From an uncultured Eubacteriales bacterium (GTDB taxonomy: Bacteria; Bacillota; Clostridia; Oscillospirales; CAG-272), in contig CAJKPX010000016.1 of the NCBI GenBank assembly GCA_905201895.1, positions 1 to 41,310 on the forward strand: a DNA stretch of 41,310 bases. The letters are read 5' to 3'. Below the pieces are notes generated by a model. That model was not told the origin of the DNA and ran no database searches. It saw nothing but the letters and a program-made list of their open reading frames with translations. Below are positions 1-7,915 of the stretch, piece by piece. Numbering within the stretch: position 1 is the first letter of the stretch; the number at the start of each line of letters is the position of its first letter. A program made the translations under genes and the position numbers.

Positions 1-181
1 CCTGCCGTCCTCCAATGTGCTCTATTACGACATGAACGACAACGCATGGCTTTGCATCCGTCCGTCCGGCACCGAGCCGAAGATCAAGTTCTACTATATG
101 CTCGAGGGAGCCGATCTTGCCGATGCAAAGCAGAAATGCGCGGCATATCAGGAAACGCTCAACGAGCTCGCAAAGGCATAA
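1..181 (+). CDS. Phosphoglucomutase/phosphomannomutase, C-terminal fragment
   Basis: Only the last 59 codons lie in the window; the reading frame begins at base 2 and ends with TAA at 179-181. The piece contains RPSGTEPK, the phosphate-binding signature of domain 4 of alpha-D-phosphohexomutases, which interconvert sugar 1- and 6-phosphates, followed by the usual short C-terminal helix. A hairpin with a T-run starts about 35 bases downstream, so this gene ends its transcription unit. Substrate preference (glucose, mannose or glucosamine) cannot be read from this fragment. Confidence 0.85.
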   Translation, partial: LPSSNVLYYDMNDNAWLCIRPSGTEPKIKFYYMLEGADLADAKQKCAAYQETLNELAKA

Positions 182-215
182 TTAATCTTAACAAATACAG
201 ACAAACATGAAAAAC

Positions 216-259
216 AACACGGGGGTAAAGCAAAAGCATTGGCTCCCGTGTGTTTTTTT
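216..259 (+). terminator. Rho-independent terminator after phosphohexomutase gene
   Basis: ACACGGG at 217-223 pairs with CCCGTGT at 245-251 and is followed by a run of T at 253-259. It lies between the phosphohexomutase stop and the mgtE ribosome-binding site. Confidence 0.75.
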
Positions 260-287
260 CTAAAAATCCTCTCGGAGGTGACTTGAT

Positions 288-1691
288 ATGACCAATGAAA
301 CCGCACGCTATGATGCCGCAGAGCTGCTTGCCCTGCTCGACGGACGGCGATATTCCGAGCTGATGCGTCGCTTTGACGAGATGCTCCCGATCGACGCCGC
401 CGAGTTTCTATCGGATCTTCCCGACTCACGCATTCCCGTGGTCTTCCGTCTGCTCAAAAAAGACACCGCAGCCGCGATCTTTGCCGAGCTTGACAGCGAG
501 TGGCAGGAGCGCATCATCGGCGGCATGACCGACAGTGAAATCTCTCACATGCTTGACGAGCTCTTTGTGGATGACGCCGTGGACATGCTCGAGGAAATGC
601 CCGCAGGCGTGGTCACACGCATTATGCGCGTCGCAACGCCCGAAACGCGCGCTGAGATCAACCGATTTCTCGATTACCCCGTTGGCAGCGCGGGAAGCGT
701 GATGACCAGCGAATTCATCGACCTGAAAAAAAGCATGACCTGTGCCGAGGCAGTGACACACATCCGTCGGATCGGTCTTGACAAGGAAACGGTCTACGTG
801 GCGTACGTCACCGACCGTGCACGCGTGCTGGAGGGGGTTGTACCACTCAAAAAGCTGCTTTTTGCCTCCCCAAACGATCAAATTGGCGAAATCATGGATA
901 AAAACGTGATCTACGGCTACACGCACGATGACCGCGAAAGCGTTGCACAGCTGATCTCGCACTATGATATTCTCGCGCTTCCGATCGTGGACAAGGAGCG
1001 CAGGCTTGTGGGTCTGGTTACGGTCGACGATGCACTCGACGTGCTCCAAGACGAGGTGACCGAGGACATCGAAAAAATGGCGGCGATCCTGCCCACCGAC
1101 AAACCCTACATGCGAACGGGAGTGTTTGAGACCTGGAAAAAGCGCATTCCGTGGCTTCTGCTGCTCATGCTCTCGGCAACCTTTACGGGCGCGATCATCT
1201 CGCACTACGAGGCTGCGATTGGAACCTACGCCATTCTGACCGCATTCTTTCCCATGCTCATGGACACGGGCGGTAATGCGGGCGGACAGACCTCCGTTAC
1301 GGTCATTCGTGGACTCTCGCTCGGAGAGATTGAGCCGCGCGACGTCTGGCGTGTTCTGCGCAAGGAGCTCTGCGTGGCACTTCTGTGCAGTCTGACACTT
1401 TCAGTTGTCACCTTTCTCAAGGTAATGCTGATTGATTTTCGTCTTCAGCTGCAGAGTATTTCGGAGAACGGACTCGTGCAAAACAACCTACACATTGCAC
1501 TTGTAGTCGCTGCCACTGTTTTTCTTGCGATCCCGATTGCCAAGCTGGTTGGCACTCTGCTCCCACTCGGAGCAAAAAAAATCGGGCTTGACCCCGCCGT
1601 GGTCGCCAGCCCCTTTATCACCACCATCGTGGACACCGTGATTATCTATCTCTATTTCACCATCGCCTCCTCCGTTCTCGGATTTGCGTGA
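288..1691 (+). CDS. mgtE: Magnesium transporter MgtE
   Basis: 467 residues, the usual MgtE size. The order is an N-terminal superhelical Mg-sensing domain (about 1-130), two CBS domains (about 135-255, with the D-D-A-L-D linker) and a five-helix membrane domain (about 285-465). The pore-family signature DTGGNAGGQTSVTVIRGL is present, and the LDPAVVASPF segment carries Asp435, equivalent to the pore Asp that binds Mg2+ in Thermus MgtE. The family forms homodimeric Mg2+ channels gated by cytosolic Mg2+ through the N and CBS domains. The start is set by CGGAGGTG about 7 bases upstream. It stands alone between two terminators. The leader is too short for an M-box riboswitch, so control is probably at the protein level. 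Confidence 0.95.
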   Translation: MTNETARYDAAELLALLDGRRYSELMRRFDEMLPIDAAEFLSDLPDSRIPVVFRLLKKDTAAAIFAELDSEWQERIIGGMTDSEISHMLDELFVDDAVDMLEEMPAGVVTRIMRVATPETRAEINRFLDYPVGSAGSVMTSEFIDLKKSMTCAEAVTHIRRIGLDKETVYVAYVTDRARVLEGVVPLKKLLFASPNDQIGEIMDKNVIYGYTHDDRESVAQLISHYDILALPIVDKERRLVGLVTVDDALDVLQDEVTEDIEKMAAILPTDKPYMRTGVFETWKKRIPWLLLLMLSATFTGAIISHYEAAIGTYAILTAFFPMLMDTGGNAGGQTSVTVIRGLSLGEIEPRDVWRVLRKELCVALLCSLTLSVVTFLKVMLIDFRLQLQSISENGLVQNNLHIALVVAATVFLAIPIAKLVGTLLPLGAKKIGLDPAVVASPFITTIVDTVIIYLYFTIASSVLGFA

Positions 1692-1693
1692 TC

Positions 1694-1738
1694 AAAAAAC
1701 AGTGAGTCGGTTGCAATTGCATCCAGCTCACTGTTTTT
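1694..1738. terminator. Bidirectional terminator between convergent genes
   Basis: AAAAACAGTGAG at 1694-1705 pairs with CTCACTGTTTTT at 1727-1738. It gives a T-run on either strand and serves both mgtE (plus) and the small membrane protein gene ending at 1744 (minus). Confidence 0.85.
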
Positions 1739-1743
1739 ACTTT

Positions 1744-2190
1744 TTATTCGATCGCCTCGGGCATGATCTCGGTTTTGAAATATTCCTCAAAGGTCATGCC
1801 AAAGTTATCCATGCAATAGTCCTCGATGATCTGCCGCCATTCCTCCTCGGGAATCGTTGCGATCATGGTAATCTCGGTTACCAGGAACACCAGGCAAATC
1901 AGGATGGCAAGGATACACAAAATCAAGCCAACGGTTGCCATGCCTGTCATCACGCCGCCGTTGTCGCGTCGGGAGAGACACGCCAGCACGATGCCGATGA
2001 TGCCGAGCGGCAGGGCTAAATAATAAAGGCAGCAGCAGCAAAAGCACAGAAAAAGCCCCACAATACCAAGCCAAAGTGCAGCAATGGCATAGCCCTTTGC
2101 GTGTCCACCCTCGGGTGCGCGCATATCCTCCGGCGTGGAGGACTCAAAGAAAAAGCTATCCTGCCCCGGCGTATAATCCTGATTGTTCAT
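1744..2190 (-). CDS. Small DUF4190-like membrane protein
   Basis: 148 residues from the chosen ATG, which follows AGAGGTG at a 6-base spacing. An in-frame ATG at 2226 is a weaker alternative. A polar N-terminus precedes two hydrophobic segments (about 37-65 and 78-108) separated by a short basic SRRDNGG loop, the layout of DUF4190-type two-TM proteins. The first helix contains the unusual stretch FLCFCCCCLYYLALPLG, with five Cys in six positions. The C-terminal 40 residues are acidic and predicted soluble. Function is unknown. It has its own promoter and is transcribed divergently from the DUF2752 gene. Confidence 0.7.
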   Translation of the reverse strand: MNNQDYTPGQDSFFFESSTPEDMRAPEGGHAKGYAIAALWLGIVGLFLCFCCCCLYYLALPLGIIGIVLACLSRRDNGGVMTGMATVGLILCILAILICLVFLVTEITMIATIPEEEWRQIIEDYCMDNFGMTFEEYFKTEIMPEAIE

Positions 2191-2267
2191 ATCCAACACC
2201 TCTGCTTTGCCATGCAATCGCGGCATGCAAAGTCATCCTTTCCTCATAAGCACCCTTGTTGTTTTTC

Positions 2268-2296
2268 ATTATATCACATTTCCTCGGAAAATACAA
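2268..2296 (-). promoter_or_regulatory. Sigma-A promoter for the small membrane protein gene
   Basis: Minus strand: TTGTAT (2296-2291), 17-bp spacer, TATAAT (2273-2268), with a TGTGA extended -10. Confidence 0.75.
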
Positions 2297-2304
2297 TCTT
2301 TTTC

Positions 2305-2333
2305 TTGAATTATTTACATTTATATGGTACAAT
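2305..2333 (+). promoter_or_regulatory. Sigma-A promoter for the DUF2752 gene
   Basis: TTGAAT (2305-2310), 17-bp spacer, TACAAT (2328-2333). It is back to back with the divergent promoter; the two -35 boxes are 8 bp apart. Confidence 0.75.
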
Positions 2334-2369
2334 AAACGCAGAGAAAACGAAAGGAGAGGAGGAATTCCC

Positions 2370-2816
2370 TTGAAAATTCATCGCAGATCGGCGCTTATCT
2401 GGATCGGCGTACACGTAGCGGCGGTGATCGCAATTTTGCTTTTTCCTCTTTACCGACGCATTGCAGAGCTTGCCACGCTTGTGCTCTCGAGCTGCGTGCT
2501 CCACGATCGCTTTCACCTCTACTGCCCTCTTTGCGGCGGCACACGTGCGATCGGAGCAATCCTATCGGGAGATTTTCTCGCCGCGTTCTCCTACAATCCA
2601 TTCGTCACGCTTCTGCTTGCTCTGCTGGTCGCGTGGGATATTCTGGCACTAATCCGACTTCTGCGCGGTCGCCAACGCATCTTCGCGCTCCCCACGTGGG
2701 TGTGGATCACGCTCATGGCGGTGGCACTCGCTTACGGAATTTTGCGCAACGTTCTGCTGATCGCGGTTGGATATGACCCGCTCGGCGATTTGATTGGCTT
2801 TTGGCATGCGACGTGA
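2370..2816 (+). CDS. DUF2752 family membrane protein
   Basis: 148 residues from a TTG start that sits 7 bases after a long AGGAGAGGAGG Shine-Dalgarno; no ATG has a comparable site. The family signature C-P-x-C-G-x-T-R-A followed by L-x-x-G and NP is present as CPLCGGTRAIGAILSGDF and YNP. Three or four hydrophobic helices span most of the protein. DUF2752 proteins are small inner-membrane proteins of unknown function; the CxxC pair could bind a metal or take part in thiol chemistry, which is inference. The glycosyltransferase gene follows on the same strand after a hairpin. Confidence 0.8.
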   Translation: MKIHRRSALIWIGVHVAAVIAILLFPLYRRIAELATLVLSSCVLHDRFHLYCPLCGGTRAIGAILSGDFLAAFSYNPFVTLLLALLVAWDILALIRLLRGRQRIFALPTWVWITLMAVALAYGILRNVLLIAVGYDPLGDLIGFWHAT

Positions 2817-2845
2817 TTGCACCAATTCGACGAAAAGATTATAAA
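2817..2845 (+). promoter_or_regulatory. Candidate promoter for the glycosyltransferase gene
   Basis: TTGCAC (2817-2822), 17-bp spacer, TATAAA (2840-2845), beginning one base after the DUF2752 stop codon. The predicted start of transcription is about 2852, inside the following hairpin. Confidence 0.5.
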
Positions 2846-2848
2846 AAG

Positions 2849-2883
2849 AAAAAATCCGTACAAACTAACTGCACGGATTTTTT
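2849..2883 (+). terminator. Terminator-like hairpin abutting the next ribosome-binding site
   Basis: AAAAAATCCGT (2849-2859) pairs with ACGGATTTTTT (2873-2883). It looks like a Rho-independent terminator for the DUF2752 gene, but GGAGGA of the next gene starts only 8 bases later. It may act as a 5'-end hairpin or attenuator for the glycosyltransferase. Confidence 0.7.
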
Positions 2884-2903
2884 CTTTTTCGGAGGAATGG
2901 GAA

Positions 2904-4049
2904 ATGCGGGTTTTACACGTGATCAGCGACACAAACGTTGGAGGAGCGGGAGTTCTGCTCACCTCTCTGCTCAAAAACTTCGACCGCAGCCGCGTGCAGA
3001 GCATCGTTGCACTCCCCCGCGGCAGTCGTCTCATCGAGCGCTTGGAGCCGATCGGCGTGCCGATTCTGCCGCTTGCACATCTCCCCGACCGTCTCTCCGC
3101 CCGATCGGTTGGCGAGCTTACGCGTCTCATTCACACCACTCACACCGATCTCGTGCATGCAAATGCCGCACTCTCGGCGCGATTGGCGGGAAGGCTCTGC
3201 CGTGTGGGCGTGCTCCACACCCGACATTGCTGCTTTCCGCCCGATGGAATCTGGCGTCTTTCTCCCGTGCGCAGGCTTGGCGGAGTCTGGAACCGTGCGC
3301 TATCGGATCACGTAATCGCAACGGCAGATGCCGCCGCCCTTGATTTGCAGACGCTTGGAATTCCCATGCAGCGGATCACCTGCATCATCAACGGGTCCGA
3401 ACCTGTAAGAGACGTGAGTGATGAGGAAACGGCATGTTTGCGTGCACGGTTGGGGCTTTCTCCCAATGATTTTACGGTTGGAATCGTTGCCCGTCTCGTT
3501 GAATGCAAGGGACATAGAACCTTTCTGCTTGCCGCGCGCGAGGTGATCGAACGCATGCCGCACATTCCCTTTCGCTTTCTCATTGTTGGGGACGGCGAAG
3601 AACGCGAGGAGCTGGAAGCACTTGCGCGGTCGCTCGGGCTTTCCGATGCCGTTCGTTTTTTGGGCTTTGTGAGCGACATGGCACCCGTTTGGCATATCCT
3701 GCGCGTGAACGTCAACTGCTCGCATGGAACCGAAACCTCCTGCTTGGCACTCTCCGAGGGCATGAGCGTGGGGCTTCCGATGGTGGTCAGCTCTTACGGC
3801 GGAAATCCCGCTATGCTTGGGGAAAGTGGTGTTGCAGGCTTTCTCTGCCCTCCGCACGATCCGTATGCTTTTGCCAACGCAATCTGTGCAATCGCCTCCT
3901 CGCGCGAGCTGGAGAACTCCTTGCGTGTTGCCGCCAAAGCACGCTTTGCAGCACACTACACCGCAAGCGCCATGACCGAGCATCTCACAGAGGTCTATGA
4001 GATGCTGATGGAGCGAAGCAGTAATCGCATAATGAAAATAATGAAATAA
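2904..4049 (+). CDS. GT4-type glycosyltransferase
   Basis: 381 residues with the GT-B fold layout. The N-terminal Rossmann half starts MRVLHVISDTNVGGAG, with the glycine loop that contacts the acceptor. The C-terminal half has ARLVECKGH, a FLIVGDGEE strand-turn and the nucleotide-sugar motif EX7E (Glu277-Glu285, in GTETSCLALSEGM). Family 4 retaining transferases move a sugar from a nucleotide donor to lipid or glycan acceptors at the cytoplasmic membrane face. Donor and acceptor cannot be predicted here. The start at 2904 follows GGAGGA by 7 bases. There is no signal peptide and no neighbouring polysaccharide cluster, so this is an orphan transferase. Confidence 0.85.
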   Translation: MRVLHVISDTNVGGAGVLLTSLLKNFDRSRVQSIVALPRGSRLIERLEPIGVPILPLAHLPDRLSARSVGELTRLIHTTHTDLVHANAALSARLAGRLCRVGVLHTRHCCFPPDGIWRLSPVRRLGGVWNRALSDHVIATADAAALDLQTLGIPMQRITCIINGSEPVRDVSDEETACLRARLGLSPNDFTVGIVARLVECKGHRTFLLAAREVIERMPHIPFRFLIVGDGEEREELEALARSLGLSDAVRFLGFVSDMAPVWHILRVNVNCSHGTETSCLALSEGMSVGLPMVVSSYGGNPAMLGESGVAGFLCPPHDPYAFANAICAIASSRELENSLRVAAKARFAAHYTASAMTEHLTEVYEMLMERSSNRIMKIMK

Positions 4050-4095
4050 AAATCCGTCCAACCGAGCACGATGCCCGATTGGACGGATTGATTTT
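4050..4095. terminator. Bidirectional terminator between convergent genes
   Basis: AATCCGTCCAA (4051-4061) pairs with TTGGACGGATT (4079-4089), with A/T-rich flanks on both sides. It ends the glycosyltransferase (plus) and ThuA (minus) transcripts. Confidence 0.85.
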
Positions 4096-4840
4096 ATGCG
4101 TTGAACTCGTCAACGGTTTTGGTCTTAACGTGAACACAACCCTCGGGGATCTCGAAACGCTCCTTGTTGGGTGCCGCCCAACGAACCGCGTTGGTGATGA
4201 TGCGTTGCACGTAGGGATTGAAGAAGGATTTGCAGGTCTCGTGACCGGGCTGGAAATAGAATACCTTTCCTGCGCCGCGATAGAAGCATGCTCCTGCACG
4301 CATGATGTGACCGTCCTCAAACCACGCACCGAACACCAGCTCGTCGGGCTGCGGAATGTAGAAGGGCTCGCTGTAAAGCTCCTCCTCGTCGATCAGGAAA
4401 TGGTCGGGAATGCCTGCCGCGATGTCGTGCGCGGGCATGAGCGTCCACATGATCTCCTTTTGGTTTCTGCCCCAACTGAGATTGCCGTTGGTGCCGATGA
4501 TCTTGCGGAAGGGCTTGGAGTGGTGTCCCGAATGGAGCGGAACAAAGCCCATCTTGCCCTCATAAACGCGCTTCTGGATCTTTGCAACCAGAGCATCGTC
4601 AACCTCTGCATGTGCCATGTGCCCCCACCAGATCAAAACGTCGGTGTTCTCCAGCACCTCATCGGGCAGACCCTGATCGGGATCGTCGAGCGCCGCCAAA
4701 GTGACCTCCATATCGTCATTCAGGTCCAAAAATTCCTTGATCGTTGCGTGCAAACCGTTGGGATAGATTGCCTTTACAGATTCCTTTGTTTTTTCGTGGC
4801 GAAACTCGTTCCAAACCACAACTCTGAGCTTGTTACTCAT
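4094..4840 (-). CDS. ThuA domain-containing protein
   Basis: 248 residues. The protein follows the ThuA family (glutamine-amidotransferase-like flavodoxin fold): an N-terminal strand RVVVWNEFRHE, then VLIWWGHMAHAEVDD, a GFVPLHSGHHSKPF segment, and a C-terminal GKVFYFQPGHE strand. ThuA was named for trehalose utilisation in rhizobia, and homologues are found near carbohydrate oxidoreductases; the reaction is not settled. Here no sugar genes are adjacent, so a role in sugar catabolism is inference. The ATG at 4840 is chosen over an ATG two codons upstream because AAAGGAG is 7 bases from the former and 1 base from the latter. It is monocistronic, with its own promoter and terminator. Confidence 0.85.
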   Translation of the reverse strand: MSNKLRVVVWNEFRHEKTKESVKAIYPNGLHATIKEFLDLNDDMEVTLAALDDPDQGLPDEVLENTDVLIWWGHMAHAEVDDALVAKIQKRVYEGKMGFVPLHSGHHSKPFRKIIGTNGNLSWGRNQKEIMWTLMPAHDIAAGIPDHFLIDEEELYSEPFYIPQPDELVFGAWFEDGHIMRAGACFYRGAGKVFYFQPGHETCKSFFNPYVQRIITNAVRWAAPNKERFEIPEGCVHVKTKTVDEFNA

Positions 4841-4897
4841 ATCCATGCTCCTTTCAAGCCATACAAAAGCGGCAACACCGCCTGTTTTCATGATTTA

Positions 4898-4926
4898 ATG
4901 ATACCACATTTTCTCAAAAAAGTCAA
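4898..4926 (-). promoter_or_regulatory. Promoter of the ThuA gene
   Basis: Minus strand: TTGACT (4926-4921), 17-bp spacer, TATCAT (4903-4898), with TGTGG just upstream of the -10. Confidence 0.7.
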
Positions 4927-4990
4927 GGGGCAAAGCGCTTTTCAAGGATAATAAACTTTTTATGGTTGGGCAATAGATATTGATTATTTC

Positions 4991-5042
4991 AAAAAGAATC
5001 CGCCACCAACGCAGATTCCGAGGAATCTACGCTGGGGGCGGA
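4991..5042 (-). terminator. Terminator after the small membrane protein gene
   Basis: A long imperfect hairpin runs from 4999 to 5042 (TCCGCC with GGCGGA outside, AGATTCC with GGAATCT inside) and is followed on the minus strand by a T-run at 4996-4991. Confidence 0.75.
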
Positions 5043-5093
5043 ACGAAGAAATAGTCTAATGAAACAAGTCATCAATTCTCACAATTAAAAACA

Positions 5094-5360
5094 TCATTTT
5101 CTCATAATAAAGGATAACAGGAACAAAACCAAGTAGAGAAATGCTGCGATAAAAACAAGCAAAAAAACATCTATGATCACAACAATATACCTGTTTTTCA
5201 CAAACAAAGGAATAAGCCCTGCGACTTTAGTAAACAGGACAATGTATATTACGAGTAGCACCACCATTGACACCAGCTTTAAACAATTTCTTGCAAAGGC
5301 GTTTTTTATAGGGGATAGCAAATCTAATAACAAGTCCATAACTAAATCTAATGGGTTCAT
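5094..5360 (-). CDS. Small hypothetical membrane protein
   Basis: 88 residues, preceded by AAGGAGAAGATT and an ATG. There are two strongly hydrophobic helices (about 27-52 and 58-84) after a weakly amphipathic N-terminus, and the protein ends in IMRK. No family is recognised. The gene and its flanks are clearly more AT-rich than the neighbouring ThuA and radical SAM genes, which suggests later acquisition or relaxed selection. It has a candidate promoter and its own terminator, so it is probably real. Confidence 0.6.
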   Translation of the reverse strand: MNPLDLVMDLLLDLLSPIKNAFARNCLKLVSMVVLLVIYIVLFTKVAGLIPLFVKNRYIVVIIDVFLLVFIAAFLYLVLFLLSFIMRK

Positions 5361-5397
5361 AATCTTCTCCTTATCCTAGTTTCTTAAATTCCAATTT

Positions 5398-5426
5398 GAT
5401 ATACACAAAACCGTATCTAATTCCAA
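5398..5426 (-). promoter_or_regulatory. Candidate promoter of the small membrane protein gene
   Basis: Minus strand: TTGGAA (5426-5421), 17-bp spacer, TATATC (5403-5398), with GTG before the -10. It is weaker than others in the window. Confidence 0.4.
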
Positions 5427-5504
5427 ATCTTGCAAATCTATTCCAGTGTTTGAGAGAATCCTTTCATGTGCGGAGAAAAAACTTCGATACGTTTTCAAGT
5501 CGCA

Positions 5505-6467
5505 TCAAATATATCCATATTTCTTCCCCTGATAGGAGTCGCGCGCATAAAGGAGCTTGTCAACATCGTTGATCACGGTGGTCTTTCGTCGGCTCCAATC
5601 GGGGGCGAGCAGGTCCTCACCCTTGCCGTCACCTGTGAGACGAGCGATCACGGTGTCGGGCGGGAGCAGCTCAAGCGCATCGGCAACGAGCGTGATATAG
5701 CGCTCACGCGTGAGCGGCTCATAGTCCCCTGCCTCATACCACTCTGCCAAACGCGTTCCGCGCAGCACGTGCAAAAGATGCAGCTTGACCTGGTCGGGGC
5801 ATAGCGCTGCCACGTCGCGCACGGTTTGGAGCATGTCGGTGTCATTCTCTCCGGGCAGACCGAAAATGAGATGCACCGAAATGCCGATGCGGTCGCTCGC
5901 CGCACGGAGTGCCCCATAGCCACGGCAAAAATCGGCAAAGGTGTGTCCGCGATTGATGCGCGCGGCGGTTGCGTCCGACGAAGTCTGGAGCCCAAGCTCC
6001 ACCGTGAGGCAGGTGCGCTCGGCAAGCTCGGCGAGCAATGCGATCACATCGGGCGGCAGGCAATCGGCACGCGTTGCCACATTGATTCCGACGATGCCGT
6101 CGACGGCGAGCGCCTCCTCAAATTTTTCTCGCAGATACGCCACGGGTGCATAGGTGTTGGTGTGCGCCTGAAAATAGGCGATGCAGCGCGAAACGTCCCA
6201 TTTTTTTGCAAAGACCGCCTTCTGCTCCGCAATCTGCTCGGCAACCGAAAGGCAAGCCTCGGGGGCAAAGTCGCCGCTCCCGCGCCCCGAGCAATAGACA
6301 CATCCGCCCCTGCCGCATCTGCCGTCGATATTCGGGCAAGTCAGACCGATATCAAGCGGCAGCTTGGCACATTTGCCGCCAAAGGTATGGCGCAGATAGT
6401 AATCGTAGGTATAGTAGCGCTTGTTGGTGTCGCTATTTGGAAACGGATTGCGTTCTGCCTGTGTCAC
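5505..6467 (-). CDS. TIGR01212/YhcC family radical SAM protein
   Basis: 320 residues from a GTG start placed 7 bases after GGAGGTG. The protein begins with the family pattern RYYTYDYYLRHTFGGK and GLTCPNIDGRCGRGGCVYC, which holds the three cysteines (C-x14-C-x2-C type spacing) expected to bind the 4Fe-4S cluster. Later motifs are VELGLQTSSDATAARINRGH and VHLIFGLPGEND, typical of Elp3-like radical SAM enzymes. YhcC proteins are widespread; their substrate is not established, and a link to tRNA modification is only suggested by Elp3 similarity. There is no clear promoter of its own; the upstream gap is taken up by the aspT terminator. Confidence 0.85.
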   Translation of the reverse strand: MTQAERNPFPNSDTNKRYYTYDYYLRHTFGGKCAKLPLDIGLTCPNIDGRCGRGGCVYCSGRGSGDFAPEACLSVAEQIAEQKAVFAKKWDVSRCIAYFQAHTNTYAPVAYLREKFEEALAVDGIVGINVATRADCLPPDVIALLAELAERTCLTVELGLQTSSDATAARINRGHTFADFCRGYGALRAASDRIGISVHLIFGLPGENDTDMLQTVRDVAALCPDQVKLHLLHVLRGTRLAEWYEAGDYEPLTRERYITLVADALELLPPDTVIARLTGDGKGEDLLAPDWSRRKTTVINDVDKLLYARDSYQGKKYGYI

Positions 6468-6506
6468 GGTGACACACCTCCCTTCCGCCCTTCATTGGCA
6501 GGTGTA

Positions 6507-6554
6507 AAATCGCGGAGAGTATCCGTTTGTTTTCCAACAGATCGCCTCTCCGCG
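6507..6554 (-). terminator. Terminator after the aminotransferase gene
   Basis: CGCGGAGAG (6511-6519) pairs with CTCTCCGCG (6546-6554), followed on the minus strand by ATTTTA. The T-run is short, so some read-through into the radical SAM gene is possible. Confidence 0.65.
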
Positions 6555-6569
6555 AAATTCTTGATCATT

Positions 6570-7853
6570 TTATGCGTTCAAATATTTTTCCGCAACCGCA
6601 ATACGGACACAAAGGGTGAGCACGTTCATCGCCACCGCCAGGTCACGCTCGTTCGGGAAGGTGGGGGCAATGCGGATGTTGCTGTCCTTGGGGTCTTGGC
6701 GGTAAGGATAGGTTGCACCAACGTCGGTGAGCTTCACGCCTGCGTCACGACAAAGCTGATAGGTGCGCTTCGCGCAGCCCTCCTCTACGAACAGGCTGAC
6801 GAAATAGCCGCCGAGCGGGTTGGTCCAATGCGCCACACCCGTGCCTGCGAGATCGCGATCCAGCGTGCTGAGCACAAGCTCAAACTTGGGGCGGATCAGG
6901 TCTGCCAGCGCCATCATGTGGTGATGGATATTCTCTGCCGAGCCGAAATAGCGGACGTGGCGAAGCTGATTGATCTTATCAAAGCCGATGGTCTGCGCAC
7001 CGATGATCGGCATGATCTGGCGCAGATTCTCCTCGGATGCCGCCATGATTGCCACGCCCGAGCCCGGGAAGGAAATCTTGGAGGTGGAGGCAAAATAGAA
7101 CACGCGGTTGCGGTTGCCGTATGCTGAGCAAGCCTCGAAGATGTCGGCAAGCGTGTCGGCGCGGTCGGGATAGAGATCGTGCACTGCGTAGGCGTTATCC
7201 CAGAAGATACGGAAATCGCGCGCTGCGGTCTTCATTGCACCGAAGCGGCGCACGGTTTCGTCCGAATAGGTGATGCCGTCGGGGTTGGAATACTTCGGGC
7301 AGCACCAGATACCCTTGATGGCAGGGTCGCTTGCCGCCAGCGCCTCAACCGTATCCATATCGGGACCGGTGGGGGTCATATCAACGGGGATCATCTTGAT
7401 GCCGAGCGACTCGCAGATTGCAAAGTGACGGTCATATCCCGGTGCGGGGCAGAGGAACTTGATCTCATCCTCGCGGCACCAGGGGCGCTCGCTGTCGCAA
7501 ACGCCGTAGAGCATGGCACGCGCAACAGTATCGTACATCAAATTCAACGAGGAGTTTCCACCGATGAAAAGCTCCTTTTCCTGCAGTCCCAAAAGCTGTG
7601 CAAAAAGGCGCTTTGCCTCCTTGATACCGTCAAGCACACCGTAGTTTCGGCAGTCAAAGCCATCCTCGGTGCGGCAATCGTAGGACGAATCAATACAATC
7701 GAGCATCCCCTGCAAAAGATCGAGCTGACGGGCTCCCGGCTTACCGCGCGAGAGATCGAGAGAAAGCTTTTTGGCGCAGTAGGCTTCATATTCCGCACGC
7801 AGCGCCGCAAGGGTCTCGGAAAGCTGCTCACGGCTCATCTGTGAAAAGTTCAT
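6570..7853 (-). CDS. Class Ic aspartate aminotransferase (AspT-like)
   Basis: 427 residues. The sequence follows the fold-type I subgroup known from Corynebacterium glutamicum AspT (Pfam PF12897): LDLSRGKPGARQLDLL, NYGVLDGIKEAKRLFAQLLG, CPAPGYDRHFAICESLG, DNAYAVHDLY, and the PLP-lysine segment FASTSKISFPGSGVA. The C-terminus has NIRIAPTFPNERDL. Members transfer the amino group between aspartate and 2-oxoglutarate; relatives have broader specificity, so the substrate is family inference. AAGGAG precedes the ATG. A good promoter lies upstream, and the gene is not in an amino-acid operon. Confidence 0.88.
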   Translation of the reverse strand: MNFSQMSREQLSETLAALRAEYEAYCAKKLSLDLSRGKPGARQLDLLQGMLDCIDSSYDCRTEDGFDCRNYGVLDGIKEAKRLFAQLLGLQEKELFIGGNSSLNLMYDTVARAMLYGVCDSERPWCREDEIKFLCPAPGYDRHFAICESLGIKMIPVDMTPTGPDMDTVEALAASDPAIKGIWCCPKYSNPDGITYSDETVRRFGAMKTAARDFRIFWDNAYAVHDLYPDRADTLADIFEACSAYGNRNRVFYFASTSKISFPGSGVAIMAASEENLRQIMPIIGAQTIGFDKINQLRHVRYFGSAENIHHHMMALADLIRPKFELVLSTLDRDLAGTGVAHWTNPLGGYFVSLFVEEGCAKRTYQLCRDAGVKLTDVGATYPYRQDPKDSNIRIAPTFPNERDLAVAMNVLTLCVRIAVAEKYLNA

Positions 7854-7886
7854 GGCATTTTTCTCCTTGGAATCAAATCTTTTAAC

Positions 7887-7915
7887 AGTATATCACATTT
7901 TTCTGTAAATTGCAA
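7887..7915 (-). promoter_or_regulatory. Promoter of the aspartate aminotransferase gene
   Basis: Minus strand: TTGCAA (7915-7910), 17-bp spacer, TATACT (7892-7887), with a TGTGA extended -10. Confidence 0.75.

Noticed and set aside
182..287. An M-box Mg2+ riboswitch before mgtE
   Set aside because: Less than 30 bases separate the upstream terminator from the start codon, far too short for an M-box.
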